Shown here: positions 45,806 through 57,771 of the stretch, in pieces
Position numbering within the stretch: the first letter of the stretch is position 1
Layout of the letters: every line of letters begins with the position of its first letter
Assembly: GCF_000004195.4 (NCBI RefSeq)
Contig: NC_030679.2
Coordinates: 15,122,712 to 15,186,711, forward strand
Direction of reading: 5' to 3'
DNA from: Xenopus tropicalis
Lineage: Eukaryota; Chordata; Amphibia; Anura; Pipidae
DNA: 64,000 bases
Position numbers and translations under genes: made by a program
Notes under the pieces: model-generated
The model's input: the letters and a program-made list of their open reading frames with translations, nothing else
Databases searched by the model: none
Told to the model about the DNA's origin: nothing

Positions 45806-46760
45806 CTCTCTCTCTGTTAGTGTTCCTCAAGGCTCTGTCGTAGGACCCCTGCTGTTCTAAATCTATACAACATCTCTAGAGAAACTTATTCAGTCATTTG
45901 GACTACAGTACCACCTTTATGCTGACAACACCCAACTCTACCTGTCTACTCCTGACCTCTCTCCTTCTGTCCTTTCCCAATTTACAGATAGCCTATCCAC
46001 CATCTCCTCCTGGATGTCACAACACCATCTGAAACTGAATCCCTCAGGTTTCACTCGTGGTCAATAACAATCAAGGCACGTGGCCTAGGAATTATCTTAG
46101 ACTCCCAAGTGCCTTTTACACAAAACGTCCAATCACTTGTCGTATTCACCTGCGCAACCATTCCCGAATATGCCCTTACCTCATCCAGTCTCTCATCATT
46201 TCCTGCCTTGATTACTGTAACCTACTCCTTACAGGCATCCCAACACATCGCCTTTCACAACTACAATCTGTTCAATATGCTGCTGGCAGACTCATTCATC
46301 AATCTGATCGTTCCACATCTGTTGCTGCTCCCCTCTGCACTGGCTCCCAATATCCTCTAGATTCAAATTCAAATTACTTCATAAGTAAGAGCCTTACTAA
46401 TGAAGACCTTCCCTATATCTCAGCTCTAATCCCAAAATACACTCCTTCACGCAACCTACTGCCTCTGATCTTCGCTTCTCCTCTCCTCACCTCTTCCCAT
46501 TCCCAACTGCAAGACTTCTCCTGGGCTTCTACCTGTCTGTGGAACTCTCTGCCTCGGCCCATCAGACTCTTCTCTTCCTTCCAAACCTTTAAACTCTCCC
46601 TAAAGACCCATCTGTCTTGTATCTAGACTGATCAGACATTTATATATCTATCTTAAATCATCATTCAGTATGCACATTCCATTTGTTTCAATGTACCCCT
46701 AACTCCTGTAGATTGTAAGCTCTTGCAAGTAGGGCCATCTGATCCTAAGTCACCTGCTTC
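45806..46760 (+). pseudogene. L2/Rex-like LINE ORF2 C-terminal remnant with its 3' tail
   Basis: The plus strand starts with RT box B (VPQGSVVGPLLF followed by a stop), then [12 protein letters not shown], where the family has YADDTQLYLS, so the second catalytic Asp is Asn. Frames shift several times. The frame 46057-46626 contains the conserved C-terminal region 'LDYCNLLLTGIPTHRLSQLQ', YTPSRNLLPL and 'TCLWNSLPRPIR', ending KTHLSCI. The 3' tail contains TAGATTGTAAGCTCTTGCAA (46709-46728), the same tail motif found at 55324 and in the minisatellite at 55671. Dead copy. Confidence 0.8.
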
Positions 46761-47817
46761 CCAAGCTAAACACTTTTAAATATTGTTTGTAGGGCCCTGG
46801 CAATTATGGTGCTTACTACATTTATTCCACCTGTACCACCCCACCACTTCCTCGATGGCTCCAAGATATATGAACCAATTAAATTATTTTTGTGGGAGCA
46901 AAAGTAATTGCAAGATATGAAGAGAAAATATCTACTCACGTTGCAGCTGATAAGCAAACCTGCCCGATAAAACTGGCCCCCACTTTGACAAAAACATTAG
47001 ACTTAGAGCCTAATGAAATGCAATGTGGCCCAACTGTCCCAGTTTAGGTGGGGCAGGGTGAACCGTAAAACATGATCTAAAATGTCATGGTCTAAAATGT
47101 TTCTGTTTTTCATTTCATCTTCATATCCAGTACGTGAGTATTTAGGTAACTATGACGGTGAATATTTAGGAACTATGAAGTTCCCTTCCAGACACCATAT
47201 TTCATGGGATCATTGGACGTACAAACACCTTGAATTTTTGGAAGGCAAGGCTTAGCTTTCTTAAACAAGATTTACAGCATATACAGTAGATTGAGATGAT
47301 GTCTGGAGGACATGGAAAATAAATGACTGGTATTTTAACTTTATTACAAAAATTCACTTGTAGACACATACCCTTGAGTAACAAGTGTAAAGGTTATAAA
47401 TCAGAACCAACGTGCCATCCCTGGCTAAAAAATTCCACTATGCTGCAATGAGTAAATCATTACTGTTCAGGAGAGCCACAGTCTTTGTGATTTCATTGAA
47501 GGTGAATAAAAGCAAAGGACGTAGTAGGGCCAGTTTGGGGCATATCTCTAGAGAATCAGTTACCCTGTATCTGAAACACTGCCAGGAATAAGAGTAGGCA
47601 GGGTAGGCATTAGTTGAGCTGCAGAGAGCCCAACCAAAAGTTGATTTTAAAAGTGAGGAAGCAATCTAATGAGTAACATGGGGGGGCAGAAGGTCTGGGA
47701 GGGGGTTGTGGGTGCAAGTAGGCAGAGGGCAGGTTGGCCAGGCCAAGTAGTACTGCCGTGGCCAGCAATACTGTTTGGCCCAATCTTAAAGGCTTATTAA
47801 CTTTAATTTGCTTCATA
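46761..47817. other. non-coding stretch, nothing recognised
   Basis: No gene or named repeat recognised. Confidence 0.4.
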
Positions 47818-47960
47818 GTTACATAGTTACATAGTTACATAGGGTTGAAAAAAGACCATTGTCCATCAAGTTCAACCCATCCGAGTAAACCCAGCACACA
47901 ACCTATACTAACCAATCTATACACTCACATACATAAACTATATATATACAACCAGTAATA

Positions 47961-50900
47961 CTAACTGTAGATATTAGTATCACAATAGCCTTGGATATTC
48001 TGCTTGTTCAAAAACTCATCCAGGCCCCTCTTAAAGGCATTAACAGAGTCTGCCATTACCACATCACTAGGAAGGGCATTCCACAGCCTCACTGCCCTCA
48101 CCGTGAAAAACCACCTACGCTGCTTCAAATGGAAGCTCTGTTCCTCTAATCTATAGGGGTGACCTCTGGTGCGCTGATTGTTTTTATGGGAAAAAAGAAC
48201 ATCCCCCAACTGCCTATAATCCCCTCTAATGTACTTGTACAGAGTAATCATGTCCCCTCGCAAGCGCCTCTTTTCCAGAGAAAACAACCCCAACCTCGAC
48301 AGTCTAACCTCATAGCTTAAATCTTCCATCCCCTTTACCAGTTTAGTTGCACGTCTCTGCACTCTCTCCAGCTCATTAATATCCTTCTTAAGGACTGGAG
48401 CCCAAAACTGCACTGCATACTCAAGGTGAGGCCTTACCAGGGACCTATAAAGCGGTAAAAATATGTTCTCATCCCTTGAGTCAATGCCCTTTTTTATACA
48501 AGACAGCACTTTATTTGCTGTAGTAGCCACAGAATGACACTGCCTGGAATTAGACAACTTGTGATCTACAAAAACCCCTAGATCCTTCTCCATTAAGGAT
48601 GCCCCCAACACACTACCATTCAGTAGATAGTTTGCGTTTATATTATTCCTACCAAAGTGCATAACTTTGCACTTGTCAACATTGAACCTCATTTTCCAGT
48701 TTGCTGCCCAGTTTTCCAATTTTGTCAAATCGCTCTGCAAAGCGGCAGCATCCTGCATGGAACTTATAGTTTTGCACAATTTAGTGTCATCAGCAAAAAT
48801 AGAAACAGTACTCTCTATGCCCACCTCCAGGTCATTAATAAACACGTTAAAAAGCAAGGACCAAGGACTGACCCCTGCGGTACTCCACTAACCACACTGG
48901 CCCAATTAGAAAATGTTCCATTTACCACCACTCTTTGTACTCTATCCTTCAGCCAGTTTTCTATCCAATTACAAATATTATGTTCTAGGCCAATATTCCT
49001 CAATTTGATCATTAACCTTCTGTGCGGTACTGTATCAAACGCTTTAGCAAAATCTAAGTAGATGACATCAACTGCCATTCCAGCATCAAGGTTCCTGCTC
49101 ACCTCCTCATAAAAGGCAACTAAATTAGTCTGGCAAGATCTGTTACGCATAAAACCATGCTGGCACAAACTAATAGTATTGTGAACTGCAATGTATTCAA
49201 CTATCCTATCCCTTATTACCCCTTCCAGAAGCTTTCCTACTACTGATGTCAGATTAACAGGCCTATAGTTTTCAGGCTGAGAACGAGATCCCTTTTTAAA
49301 TAACGGCACCACATTAGCAATCCGCCAGTCTCTCGGCACCATGCCAAACCTCAACGAATCCTGAAAAATTATGTGAAGAGGCTTGGCAATCACAGCGCTC
49401 AGCTCATTTAATACCCTGGGATGAATCCCATCCGGTCCTGGACCTTTGTTTACCTTTACATTTTCAAGTCTCTTTTGAATTTCCTCCTGAGTGACCCATG
49501 CGCCAGTAGCTAAATTACTAGCACTGGGTATATTAAAAGGGAAGCCTTCATTATCTGGCTCCTCAGATGTATAGACAGATGAAAAATAAGAGTTCAAAAT
49601 TTCAGCTTTTTCCCCGTTCTCATCAACCAACGTACCTCCCCGTGATAATAAAGTTCCCACCCCTTCTTGCTTCATTTTTTTACTATTCACATAATTAAAA
49701 AATAATTTTGGATTCTTTTTACTCCTAGCTGCAATATCCCTTTCCATCTCTATTTTAGCTTGCCTGATAGCTTTTTGCATGCTTTATTTGCTTCCTTGTA
49801 CCTGATGAAAGTTTCCGCTGTCCCAGCTAACTTGAATGCTTTAAAAGCACGTTTTTTATTACCAACCTCGACCTTAACTCTTTTATTCAGCCATAAGGGT
49901 TTTGCTTTGCGATGCCTCTCCTTGCTTACAAGGGGAATATACTGTTGTGTATACCTGCAAAGCAATGTTTTAAAGATGTTCCATTTTCCTTCTGTGTCTA
50001 ACCCCATGAAAAGCCTTTCCCAGTTGACACATTGCAGAGATGCCCTTAAACTGGCAAAGTCTGCACGTCTAAAATTGAGCGTTTTAGTTACTCCCTTATA
50101 GAGCTGTCTCTGTAGCATTATCTCAAAGGAGACCATGTTGTGATCACTGTTCCCCAAATGCTCACCCACACAAATGTTAGAGATAAGTTCAGTATTATTA
50201 GATATTACCAGGTCCAAAATAGACTCATTCCGAGTAGGTTCTTGAACCACCTGAAATAAAAAGTTGTCATTTAGCATATTTACAAACCTACTAGCTTTTT
50301 CTGACTTAGCCACCCCATTACTCCAGTCAATGTCCGGATAATTAAAGTCTTTTGAAGCCTCCTCCATTTGCAAAAGTAGCTGGGCCTCATCCCCCTCATC
50401 TATACGGGGTGGTTTATAGCATACACCAATGATCATTTTCTTTGTGACCTTCAGCCCTACTGAAATTTCTACCCAAAGAGATTCAATGTTTTCATTGGTA
50501 ATGTCTTTATTACATGGCTTTAAATCTGACTTTACATAAAGACAAACCCCTCCACCCTTTTTAATCCCTCTGTCCCTCCTAAAAAGCGTATACCCATTTA
50601 AATTCACTGCCCAGTCGCATTTTTCATCCCACCAGGTCTCAGTGATACCAATTAAGTCATAATTTTCAATACATGCAATAGCCTGCAGCTCCCCTATTTT
50701 TCCCGACAAGCTACGCGCATTAGCCAGCATGCAGCGGAGATTACTACTTCTTCCTCTACAGCTTACATTAGCTAAAGGACAGTTAGAGCTAAGGTGAAAA
50801 TTAGTCTGTTTCCCTTGTAACAATGGAAGCTCCTTATCTGATAAACTATATGCCCCCCTCACTCCTCCCCCACAACCCTTTACTGGTCCCACTGCCCCAT

Positions 50901-50961
50901 CTACACTAGCTCTCCCATAAGAATCTAGCTTACCAACCCCCCCCTTGTCTAGTTTAAACAC
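47961..50961 (-). pseudogene. CR1 ORF2 (endonuclease and reverse transcriptase), two frameshifts
   Basis: Spans 3.0 kb, about 1000 codons, the usual length. The start overlaps the ORF1 stop by 13 bp. The endonuclease (50961-49750) shows ANARSL, GITETWW, GVCYKPP, a DFNYPDIDW box and SDHN. The residues before DFN are shorter than usual, suggesting a small in-frame deletion. A frame change at 49772-49776 (a five-base T run on the plus strand) and another near 48857-48860 each fit loss of one base. RT motifs include PLFKKGSRSQPENYRPVNLT, YLDFAKAFDTVPH, SGVPQGSVLGP and FADDTKL. The protein would nick target DNA and copy its RNA in place; this copy cannot make it whole. Confidence 0.93.
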
Positions 50962-51935
50962 TCCTCCAGCCTCTTAACCATTCTCTCCCCTAGCACAGTA
51001 GACCCCCTTCCATTGAGGTGCAATCCGTCAGGGCTGTATAGATTGTACCCCAAAGAAAAGTCAGCCCAGTGCTCTAGGAACCCAAACCCTTCCTTCCTAC
51101 ACCAAGACTTTAGCCACGCATTTAGCTCCCTAAGCTCCCGCTGTCTCCCTAAACTAGCACGCGGCACCGGCAAAATTTCCGAAAAAATGACATTGGAGGA
51201 CCTTTGCTTAATTTTAGAGCCTAGATCCCTGAACTCACTCTTTAAGGTCCCCCACCTACCGTTCATTTTGTCGTTAGTACCGATATGTACCAAGACAGCC
51301 GGGTCATGCCCAGCCCCTCCCAATAATGTGTCGACCCGATCAACCACATGCCGAACCCTGGCACCAGGAAGACAGCAAACTGTCCGGTTGAAGCGATCCG
51401 CTCGACAGATTACCCTGTCCACTTTCCTAATGATTGAATCCCCTATAACCACCATCTGTTTAGGCCTAGCTCTGCTCTCCTCCCCACCACTACTAGAGAA
51501 ACTGGTCTCCCGGCTGTTAGAGAGATCAGCCTCATCTAGAACCGCCAGTCCAGAGTTCACACTCCCATCTTCTTCACACAATCTGGCAAATCTGTTGGGA
51601 TGCGCAAACCCTGGAGCAGCCTCCCTTTTTCTTTTCCCCACACTCGATTTTCTAACTGTCACCCAGCTTACTGCCCTATCATCCTTTCCTTGCTCCCCTC
51701 CCCCCATACTATCTGACCCCGCTAGTTCTTGTTCAGTTAGCAAGAGACTTCTTTCAAGATTGTCAATAGAACGCAGTGTTGCAACTTGTTCCTCTAGTGC
51801 TCTAACGCGAGCCTCTAAAGTGGCAACTCGCTCACATCCACAACAGAGGTATGCACTTTGGAACTGTTGTTCCACAACTGCATACATGCGGCAGGCTGTG
51901 CACTGTGTCATACCTTCAATGTTGCTGCCACTCAT
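50949..51935 (-). CDS. CR1 ORF1, zinc-finger/coiled-coil/SGNH-esterase protein
   Basis: 328 codons, uninterrupted. The N-terminal Cys pairs (CTAC, then CCGC) are followed by a leucine-rich coiled coil (ATLEARVRALEEQVATLR). The C-terminal half is an SGNH-type esterase-like domain with all four blocks: GDSII (Ser), the Gly block near LPGARVRHV, HIGTNDKMNG (Asn) and SPDGLHLN (Asp/His). CR1-clade ORF1 proteins with this esterase are known; the domain is thought to aid RNA-particle or membrane association. ORF2 follows with a 13-bp overlap, suggesting reinitiation. Confidence 0.9.
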   Translation of the reverse strand: MSGSNIEGMTQCTACRMYAVVEQQFQSAYLCCGCERVATLEARVRALEEQVATLRSIDNLERSLLLTEQELAGSDSMGGGEQGKDDRAVSWVTVRKSSVGKRKREAAPGFAHPNRFARLCEEDGSVNSGLAVLDEADLSNSRETSFSSSGGEESRARPKQMVVIGDSIIRKVDRVICRADRFNRTVCCLPGARVRHVVDRVDTLLGGAGHDPAVLVHIGTNDKMNGRWGTLKSEFRDLGSKIKQRSSNVIFSEILPVPRASLGRQRELRELNAWLKSWCRKEGFGFLEHWADFSLGYNLYSPDGLHLNGRGSTVLGERMVKRLEECLN

Positions 51936-52043
51936 TCTCCCAGTTACAGAAACAGTTAAACAAAAATTGGTGAAAAAAGGCTATTAAATAAACAAAAAAA
52001 TTTTTTTTTTTTTTTTTTACCTTGTTTTAACTCCCTTAGTGTT

Positions 52044-52164
52044 TAACTCCTGTGATTATAACTCCACTTATAGAGCCCCCACTAACTCCTGTGATTATAA
52101 CTCCACTTATAGAGCCCCCACTAACTCCTGTGATTATAACTCCACTTATAGAGCCCCCACTTAA
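52044..52164 (-). repeat. 39-bp tandem repeat, three units, at the CR1 5' end
   Basis: GTGATTATAACTCCACTTAT starts at 52052, 52091 and 52130, exactly 39 bp apart. It lies where the CR1 5' UTR/promoter should be on the minus strand. Some LINEs carry promoter monomers in this place; that reading is inference. The plus-strand open frame here exists because 39 is a multiple of three. Confidence 0.9.
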
Positions 52165-52165
52165 A

Positions 52166-52795
52166 GAGCAATCACTTACAGAGCACCTACCACCAGAGCA
52201 AGCTCCACTGGAGTGCCAGTGGTTCTATTTCAACAGTCTGTTAAGGTCAACTAATCAAACCCCACCCCCTCAAACTGAGGGTAATTACAAAGGAATGTAA
52301 CTCTGGCAAACCTGCTGTAAGCCTTATAGTTAACCAAACTTTGTAAATTGGCACCAAAAAGAGCAAATACTTTTGAAAAAATTTAAACCCAACAGTTAGA
52401 AAACACAGTGATTCTGAATAAAGTTAATAAAAAATACTTATCCCTTTTTTTTGTTGAATTGAAAAAGCAGTTGATTCAGTCAGCCACCAGCCTGTTAGTA
52501 AGCCTCAATAATGCTTGCACACACTATGGCTGATTTAACAGTGAGACTTGGGACATATCTGTCGCAAATTTAACAGTGAGATTTGTAGTAGGTTTAACAG
52601 TGGGAGGTGGGACATATCTATGGCTAGTTTAACCATGAGAGTGACAGATAAGGAAGCTTAACTAAAGAAAGAGTAAAGAGAAACACTGAATTTAAAAATT
52701 ATATGAAAAATACTGCAGCTAAACATCTTATGTGGCAACCAAAGTAACTTAGCACTATTAAAGCTTGTGTAAAATATCATTATAAGAGAATCATT
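52166..52795. other. non-coding stretch
   Basis: AT-rich. 'ttaacagtgagacttgggacatatct' sense phrases recur three times (about 52536-52640), a weak local repeat. No gene recognised. Confidence 0.45.
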
Positions 52796-54100
52796 GGGGG
52801 AATTCACAAAAGTGGTGATATTGAGACAAAATAAAAGTGGAGATTTGTTGGATTTTCCACCTATTCACAAACCTCTCCACTTTTGTGAATTTGTCTTTTA
52901 AACAGTTTTCAGTCATTTTACAATTTTTTTTATGAATTTGTCTTTAGCTCTTAGTAAATTTGTCAGTGTGCCATCAAACCCAGTCCCACATCTACATGAG
53001 CCTTGGAATAAGGATTTTACCAGAAGAATTTGGAATTTCACTTAAGGGGCATTTCCTGAAGGGTCATTTTACTTTGCCTAGGAAAACTATACATAATTTT
53101 TTTCAGGACAAGCTGCGCTTTCTAATGTTTTCTAAATTTCTGTGTAATTCAACTTTTGCAACAAGATGTAAGGGTCTAAATACCTTCTTCATGGGAAAAA
53201 GTGAATCAAGGGCCCACAGACTGCACTGCTCTGCCACCGCACTACTTCTCTAGCCCCTACTGATTATTGGTCAGCAGCAATCCAGCCCAAACACCAACAT
53301 GCCTAGCGAAAAGGGGCGCAACAAGACTAGGCCCACCGAGTTTTTATCCAGTGTCAGTGTGCATGTACTGCTTGCTAATCACCAAGATGGTGGCTGGGAA
53401 CAGAAGGGGCACACAGCTAAAGGTGAGAGCCAATGCTGTCAAGCAGCTCTGTAGTTCTGGACATGCTATGGAGGAACAGGTTATTTGCGGCAAGTGTCAA
53501 TGCTGCTAAAACTAAAAATTTGCCTCGGGGGGGGGCTTTATTTTTCCTTTAAATAAAAATGTATACAATATATTCACTCAAAAAAAAATGTATGGTCTCA
53601 TTCATTAAGCTAAAACTAGCATAACAATGCAAATGCTTTTTATATATAAGATGTTAATTAAACTTTTTGTTTAATCAGCGTTTTAACTTGTTTATAAAAT
53701 GTTAATGAGGCTTTTTGCACCTATTGTTCTAGGGTTAGACAGAGACTTGTCCCCTAACCAGAGTCTGCTAATCCCCGTTAACATGTTAATGATCCCCCAA
53801 TGTGGCCCCTACCAGAGGTATGACATGGAGACTGGGTGAAACAAAGCAAACCTGAAGAGTTTAGAATTGATCTGACAGAGTTACACTGAAAAAGTCATTA
53901 AAATGTCATATAAATGTTGTTTAAAAGATAAATTCACAAAAGTGTCTGTAAACTGTCTTTTTCATTAAAAATTAAAAGTGGCGGTTCAGTCAGAATTTAG
54001 GCTGATTTATGTTTGTGGATATGAAGAAAGTGTTTTCCACCAGTTTTCCCACCACTTTTAGTCCAAAAAAGAGCTATCTCCACTTTTGTGAATTCCCCCC
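52796..54100. mobile_element. DNA transposon-like element with terminal inverted repeats
   Basis: The left end GGGGGAATTCACAAAAGTGG faces the right end CCACTTTTGTGAATTCCCCC. Sub-terminal copies of the same word, 'ctccacttttgtgaatttgt' at about 52875 and 'aattcacaaaagtgtct' at about 53933, make each end a short palindrome. ATT flanks both sides (52793-52795 and 54101-54103), a possible 3-bp target duplication. The 1.3-kb interior has no transposase I can recognise, so it is a non-autonomous element of unknown superfamily. Confidence 0.75.
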
Positions 54101-55254
54101 ATTGTCTTATTTTATCAAAGTACTAATTCAGACAATAATTCATCCCCTTTATGTGAGAGCTATCTGTGAGTAAAGGCAAGCATATAAGAGGTTAAATATG
54201 ATGAAAACTACCAAAAAACAAAATGTAATATTAAAAAAAAGGCAAAGAGTATAAATTATAGACAAAAGGCGCTTTAACATTGTCCAATGTATTAAAATAA
54301 CACTGGGTTATTTACCGGCAGAAACACAAAAGAAAACAAATTCTCCCAAGATTGATGGCCATTATATAGAACAGGCAGAACTTTGTACTCCACGGGTTTT
54401 TGCTGATAATTGACTTCCCGATAGTCCGTCTCTCCCCCTCCCCATTTGCTCTTATTGCTCTGCACTGTCACAAGTGAAACATGCCTTGCTATGCGCACTA
54501 TAAAATGCAAAACAGCTTATGAATTATTAATGCAACTGTACTTGGCCACAGTTCTATATTATAACTAGCTCTGCAACACTCTCAAAAGCATTCTGTAATT
54601 ATTTTAATTAATGGGAAGTTCTATTAATTCTATGGGGGAAGTTTCAGCTTAAATATTCTAATAATGTCTTAGTGGAAGGATAATTCGGAGCAGTTGTTCC
54701 CGATTTTTACATAAGAAAGTGAAGAAAAACCTTGTCACTAATAAACAGGGTGAAGGGGCATAGAAACATGAGAAATTCTAGGATTGTAGGAATGGCGCAT
54801 AAGGTACTTTAATTGCCTCAGTCCTCCCAGGCACAACTACTGGGATAAAAGTGTTTTTCTTTGCAAGGGCAACTAGGGAAAGGCAACAGGAGGGGAGGTA
54901 CAATTGGAGGGGATCATTCATCTGGAGAAAAAAAGAAACTTTAGAACTTTGCAGAATGAGCATTGGCAGTGGTGTTGAACGAGAGCGGCAAGGAGCAAAA
55001 GAGCACTGAGACAAGTATAATTGTCTTGGATACCAATACTACTTGGACCAGATTTGTAACTCTGAAATGTATTTATCTATGTGTGCACCTATGTGTCTGG
55101 CACAGGTGCTATGGCAGCATGGCAATTAATATTGTAAGTGGCTGACATTATTTAATATAGAGCCATACGTAATGGTAACCTCACCCTAGGCCTCATTGAC
55201 TGCTGGACACTGCCTTGCAACAATACCTAAAAGCAGATTGCCACTATAGACTCA
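54101..55254. other. non-coding stretch, nothing recognised
   Basis: No gene or named repeat recognised. Confidence 0.4.
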
Positions 55255-55317
55255 CATATTTTTATATATATACACATATACATATATATATATATATAGT
55301 GCCTGTATGTTACCCAA
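55255..55317. repeat. TA-rich microsatellite
   Basis: Runs of (TA)n and 'tatacacatata'. Further TA runs occur at 55384-55420 and 55520-55605. Confidence 0.9.
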
Positions 55318-55523
55318 CCACTTAGATTGTAAGCTCTACGGGGCAAGGACCTCCTTCCTACTGTGTCTCATACCACCTGGCACTTATATATATATATATA
55401 TATACATATATGTATTTATTTATTATATCACTTGTCCTCCCTGTGTGTAATTTTGTATTCTGTAAGACTGTACAGCGCTGCGTACCCTTGTGGCACTTTA
55501 TAAATAAAGTTATACATAAATAA

Positions 55524-55525
<2 letters not shown>
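55318..55525 (+). repeat. L2-like LINE/SINE 3' tail
   Basis: TTAGATTGTAAGCTCTACGG followed by 'ggcaaggacc', 'actgtacagcgctgcg' and 'tttataaataaa': the typical 3' tail of L2-like elements, interrupted by a TA run. It lies 145 bp from the minisatellite built on the same sequence. Confidence 0.8.
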
Positions 55526-55573
<48 letters not shown>

Positions 55574-55582
55574 ATGTATTTA

Positions 55583-55613
<31 letters not shown>

Positions 55614-55670
55614 GAGCAATATAAACAGAATTCATGCTGGGGGGACAAACTTCCTGCAGTGTGTATGAAT

Positions 55671-56524
55671 GTGATAGGGACCTTAGATTGTAAACTCCAC
55701 TGTGGCAGGGACTGATGAGAATGTGATAGGGACCTTAGATTGTAAACTCACTAGGGCAGGGACTGATGGGAATGTGATAGGGACCTTAGATTGTAAACTC
55801 CACTGTGGCAGGGACTGATGGGAATGTGATAGGGACCTTAGATTGTAAGCTCACTGGGGCAGGGACTGATGGGAATGTGATAAGGACCTTAGATTGTAAA
55901 CTCACTGGGGCAGGGACTGATGGGAATGTGATAGGGACCTTAGATTGTAAGCTCACTGGGGCAGGGACTGATGGGAATGTGATAGGGACCTTAGATTGTA
56001 AACTCCACTGTGGCAGGGACTGATGGGAATGTGATAGGGACCTTAGATTGTAAACTCACTAGGGCAGGGACTGATGGGAATGTGATAGGGACCTTAGATT
56101 GTAAACTCCACTGTGGCAGGGACTGATGGGAATGTGATAGGGACCTTAGATTGTAAGCTCACTGGGGCAGGGACTGATGGGAATGTGATAAGGACCTTAG
56201 ATTGTAAACTCACTGGGGCAGGGACTGATGGGAATGTGATAGGGACCTTAGATTGTAAGCTCACTGGGGCAGGGACTGATGGGAATGTGATAGGGACCTT
56301 AGATTGTAAACTCCACTGTGGCAGGGACTGATGGGAATGTGATAGGGACCTTAGATTGTAAACTCCACTGTGGCAGGGACTGATGGGAATGTGATAGGGA
56401 CCTTAGATTGTAAACTCCACTGTGGCAGGGACTGATGGGAATGTGATAGAGACCTTAGATTGTAAGCGCCACTGGGGCAGGGACTGATGGGAATGTGATA
56501 GGGACCTTAGATTGTAAGCTCAAC
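55671..56524 (+). repeat. 52-bp minisatellite, about 16 units, with 308-bp higher-order period
   Basis: Units of 51-52 bp: GTGATAGGGACCTTAGATTG, then 'taaactccactg' or 'taagctcactgg', then GGCAGGGACTGATGGGAAT. Variants recur in a fixed order, so 55723-56030 and 56031-56338 are near-identical 308-bp blocks of six units. Two identical 72-codon open frames (55805 and 56113) result from the 51-bp units and are not genes. The unit contains the LINE-tail phrase TTAGATTGTAAGCTC...GGGGCAGGGAC. Confidence 0.95.
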
Positions 56525-56825
56525 TGTAAGCTTTAATTACAAATTACTTTAATAACAAAAAAAGCTTTAACAAGGTAACAGTTCTTTTTTTAGATAAACA
56601 TTTATTTATCAGCATATTCTGACTTTCTTTCTTACATTTAAGAAATTCAGTTTTGCAAAATAATGTTATTAAAGGAATTATGTTATGTAAAGGAACATTT
56701 TAATCAACACCTTTATATAATGTTGTTTGGGCAAAATGTTTCCATGCCAACTTGACTTTAGACCACGTAAGGGAGAGAGGTTTAAAGCAGGTAAAATTAC
56801 ATCATGAGCAGAAACAAGTACAAGT

Positions 56826-57122
56826 TAAGTTGGCCATACACTGGCCAAATCGACAGATCTCGTATGAGGATCCATATTCTGCATGGCCACCTTTCTATTG
56901 TTTTACAATAAGAACAAAATAAGGGAGAGGAGCTGTGATTTTTTACTACCCCAATTTCCAATGCATTACACATTGGCCAACACAGTCCACTGGCAGATTT
57001 CATTTTCAGACCTGCCCAACTGACTAACAGATCAATATCCATGGTACACAGATATTGGTGAGGACTGTCCTATGTGCATACACATACTGAAACTCATCAT
57101 TAATTTATCTGTATGGCCACCA
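56826..57122. mobile_element. MITE family C, diverged copy
   Basis: Left end AGTTGGCCATACACTGGCC; right end TCTGTATGGCCACCAT. It also contains GCATGGCCACCTTT near 56883, so it may be two overlapping elements. Non-coding. Confidence 0.65.
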
Positions 57123-57559
57123 TAAAAGATCCTTTCAGTATCACAATGGATTGGAAAGCAGGCAAATAACCTCACAGACAATCCAATTCCTTTTTTTTTT
57201 TTTTAATTATGCCATGGGTTACACAGTCATGATTAATACCAGTCCTAAAAGAACAGGTATATTTCTGCCTCAGTAAAAGGCAGCACGGCACAACAACCAG
57301 ATTTTCAACCAAGGCTTGGAAACCTGAAATCTGGGCCTAAATCAATTCCAATCTTTATGGGTTTTAATCTTCTATTGAACTATTTTACAAGGGCAGCCAT
57401 AATGAAGAGAGGTAAGTACCAAGGGACAGTAGGGCTGTGCTCCCACAGATAACCCTGTAGACAGGGGCACCCATTTTTGGGCAACAATAACAGAAAAAGG
57501 GTTGGCAATGACACTTGCTGTCATCACCTGTGAAAGTGACCCGCAGCAATGCATGGTAT
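57123..57559. other. non-coding stretch downstream of pwp1
   Basis: Contains a T-rich run at 57190-57204. Nothing else recognised. Confidence 0.4.
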
Positions 57560-57578
57560 TTCAATGCTACTCAGTAGC

Positions 57579-57584
57579 TTTATT
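57579..57584 (-). terminator. pwp1: candidate pwp1 polyadenylation signal
   Basis: AATAAA on the minus strand, 188 bp after the pwp1 stop codon. With a cleavage site some 15-25 bp further on, the 3' UTR would be about 210 bp. Confidence 0.55.
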
Positions 57585-57771
57585 AATGCCAGAACCAATA
57601 CCTGATATAAAGTTGTTCTACCTCAATGGCAGCTATCTGAATTGCTTCTACAGACTGTCTGGCTCGTTATTAATAAATATATATATATTTTGATTCACAC
57701 AGATCACTTTGTTGGCAGCAGTACAGTACAGCTGTGAGAATCTATAGAGGAACATATTTGGTCCATAGGAT

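Larger units (their letters stand above)
47818..52165 (-). mobile_element. CR1 LINE, nearly full length
   Basis: Minus strand, about 4.35 kb. From its 5' end: a 39-bp tandem repeat (52044-52164), a T-rich stretch, ORF1 (51935-50949), ORF2 (50961 to 47961, three pieces in three frames), a short 3' UTR and an octamer tail. On the plus strand that tail reads (catagtta)x3 at 47816-47842, then GGGTTGAAAAAAGACCATTG. Single ORF-breaking changes and a complete ORF1 suggest a young insertion. Shorter relatives lie at 6950-7518 and 31911-31975. Confidence 0.92.

Noticed and set aside
51013..51987. 324-codon open frame on the plus strand
   Set aside because: Exact antisense of the CR1 ORF1; composition is explained by the sense gene.
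55805..56331. Two identical 72-codon open frames
   Set aside because: Frames created by 51-bp minisatellite units; no independent gene.
55671..56524. CRISPR-like array
   Set aside because: Units are contiguous variants without unique spacers, and the genome is a vertebrate's.
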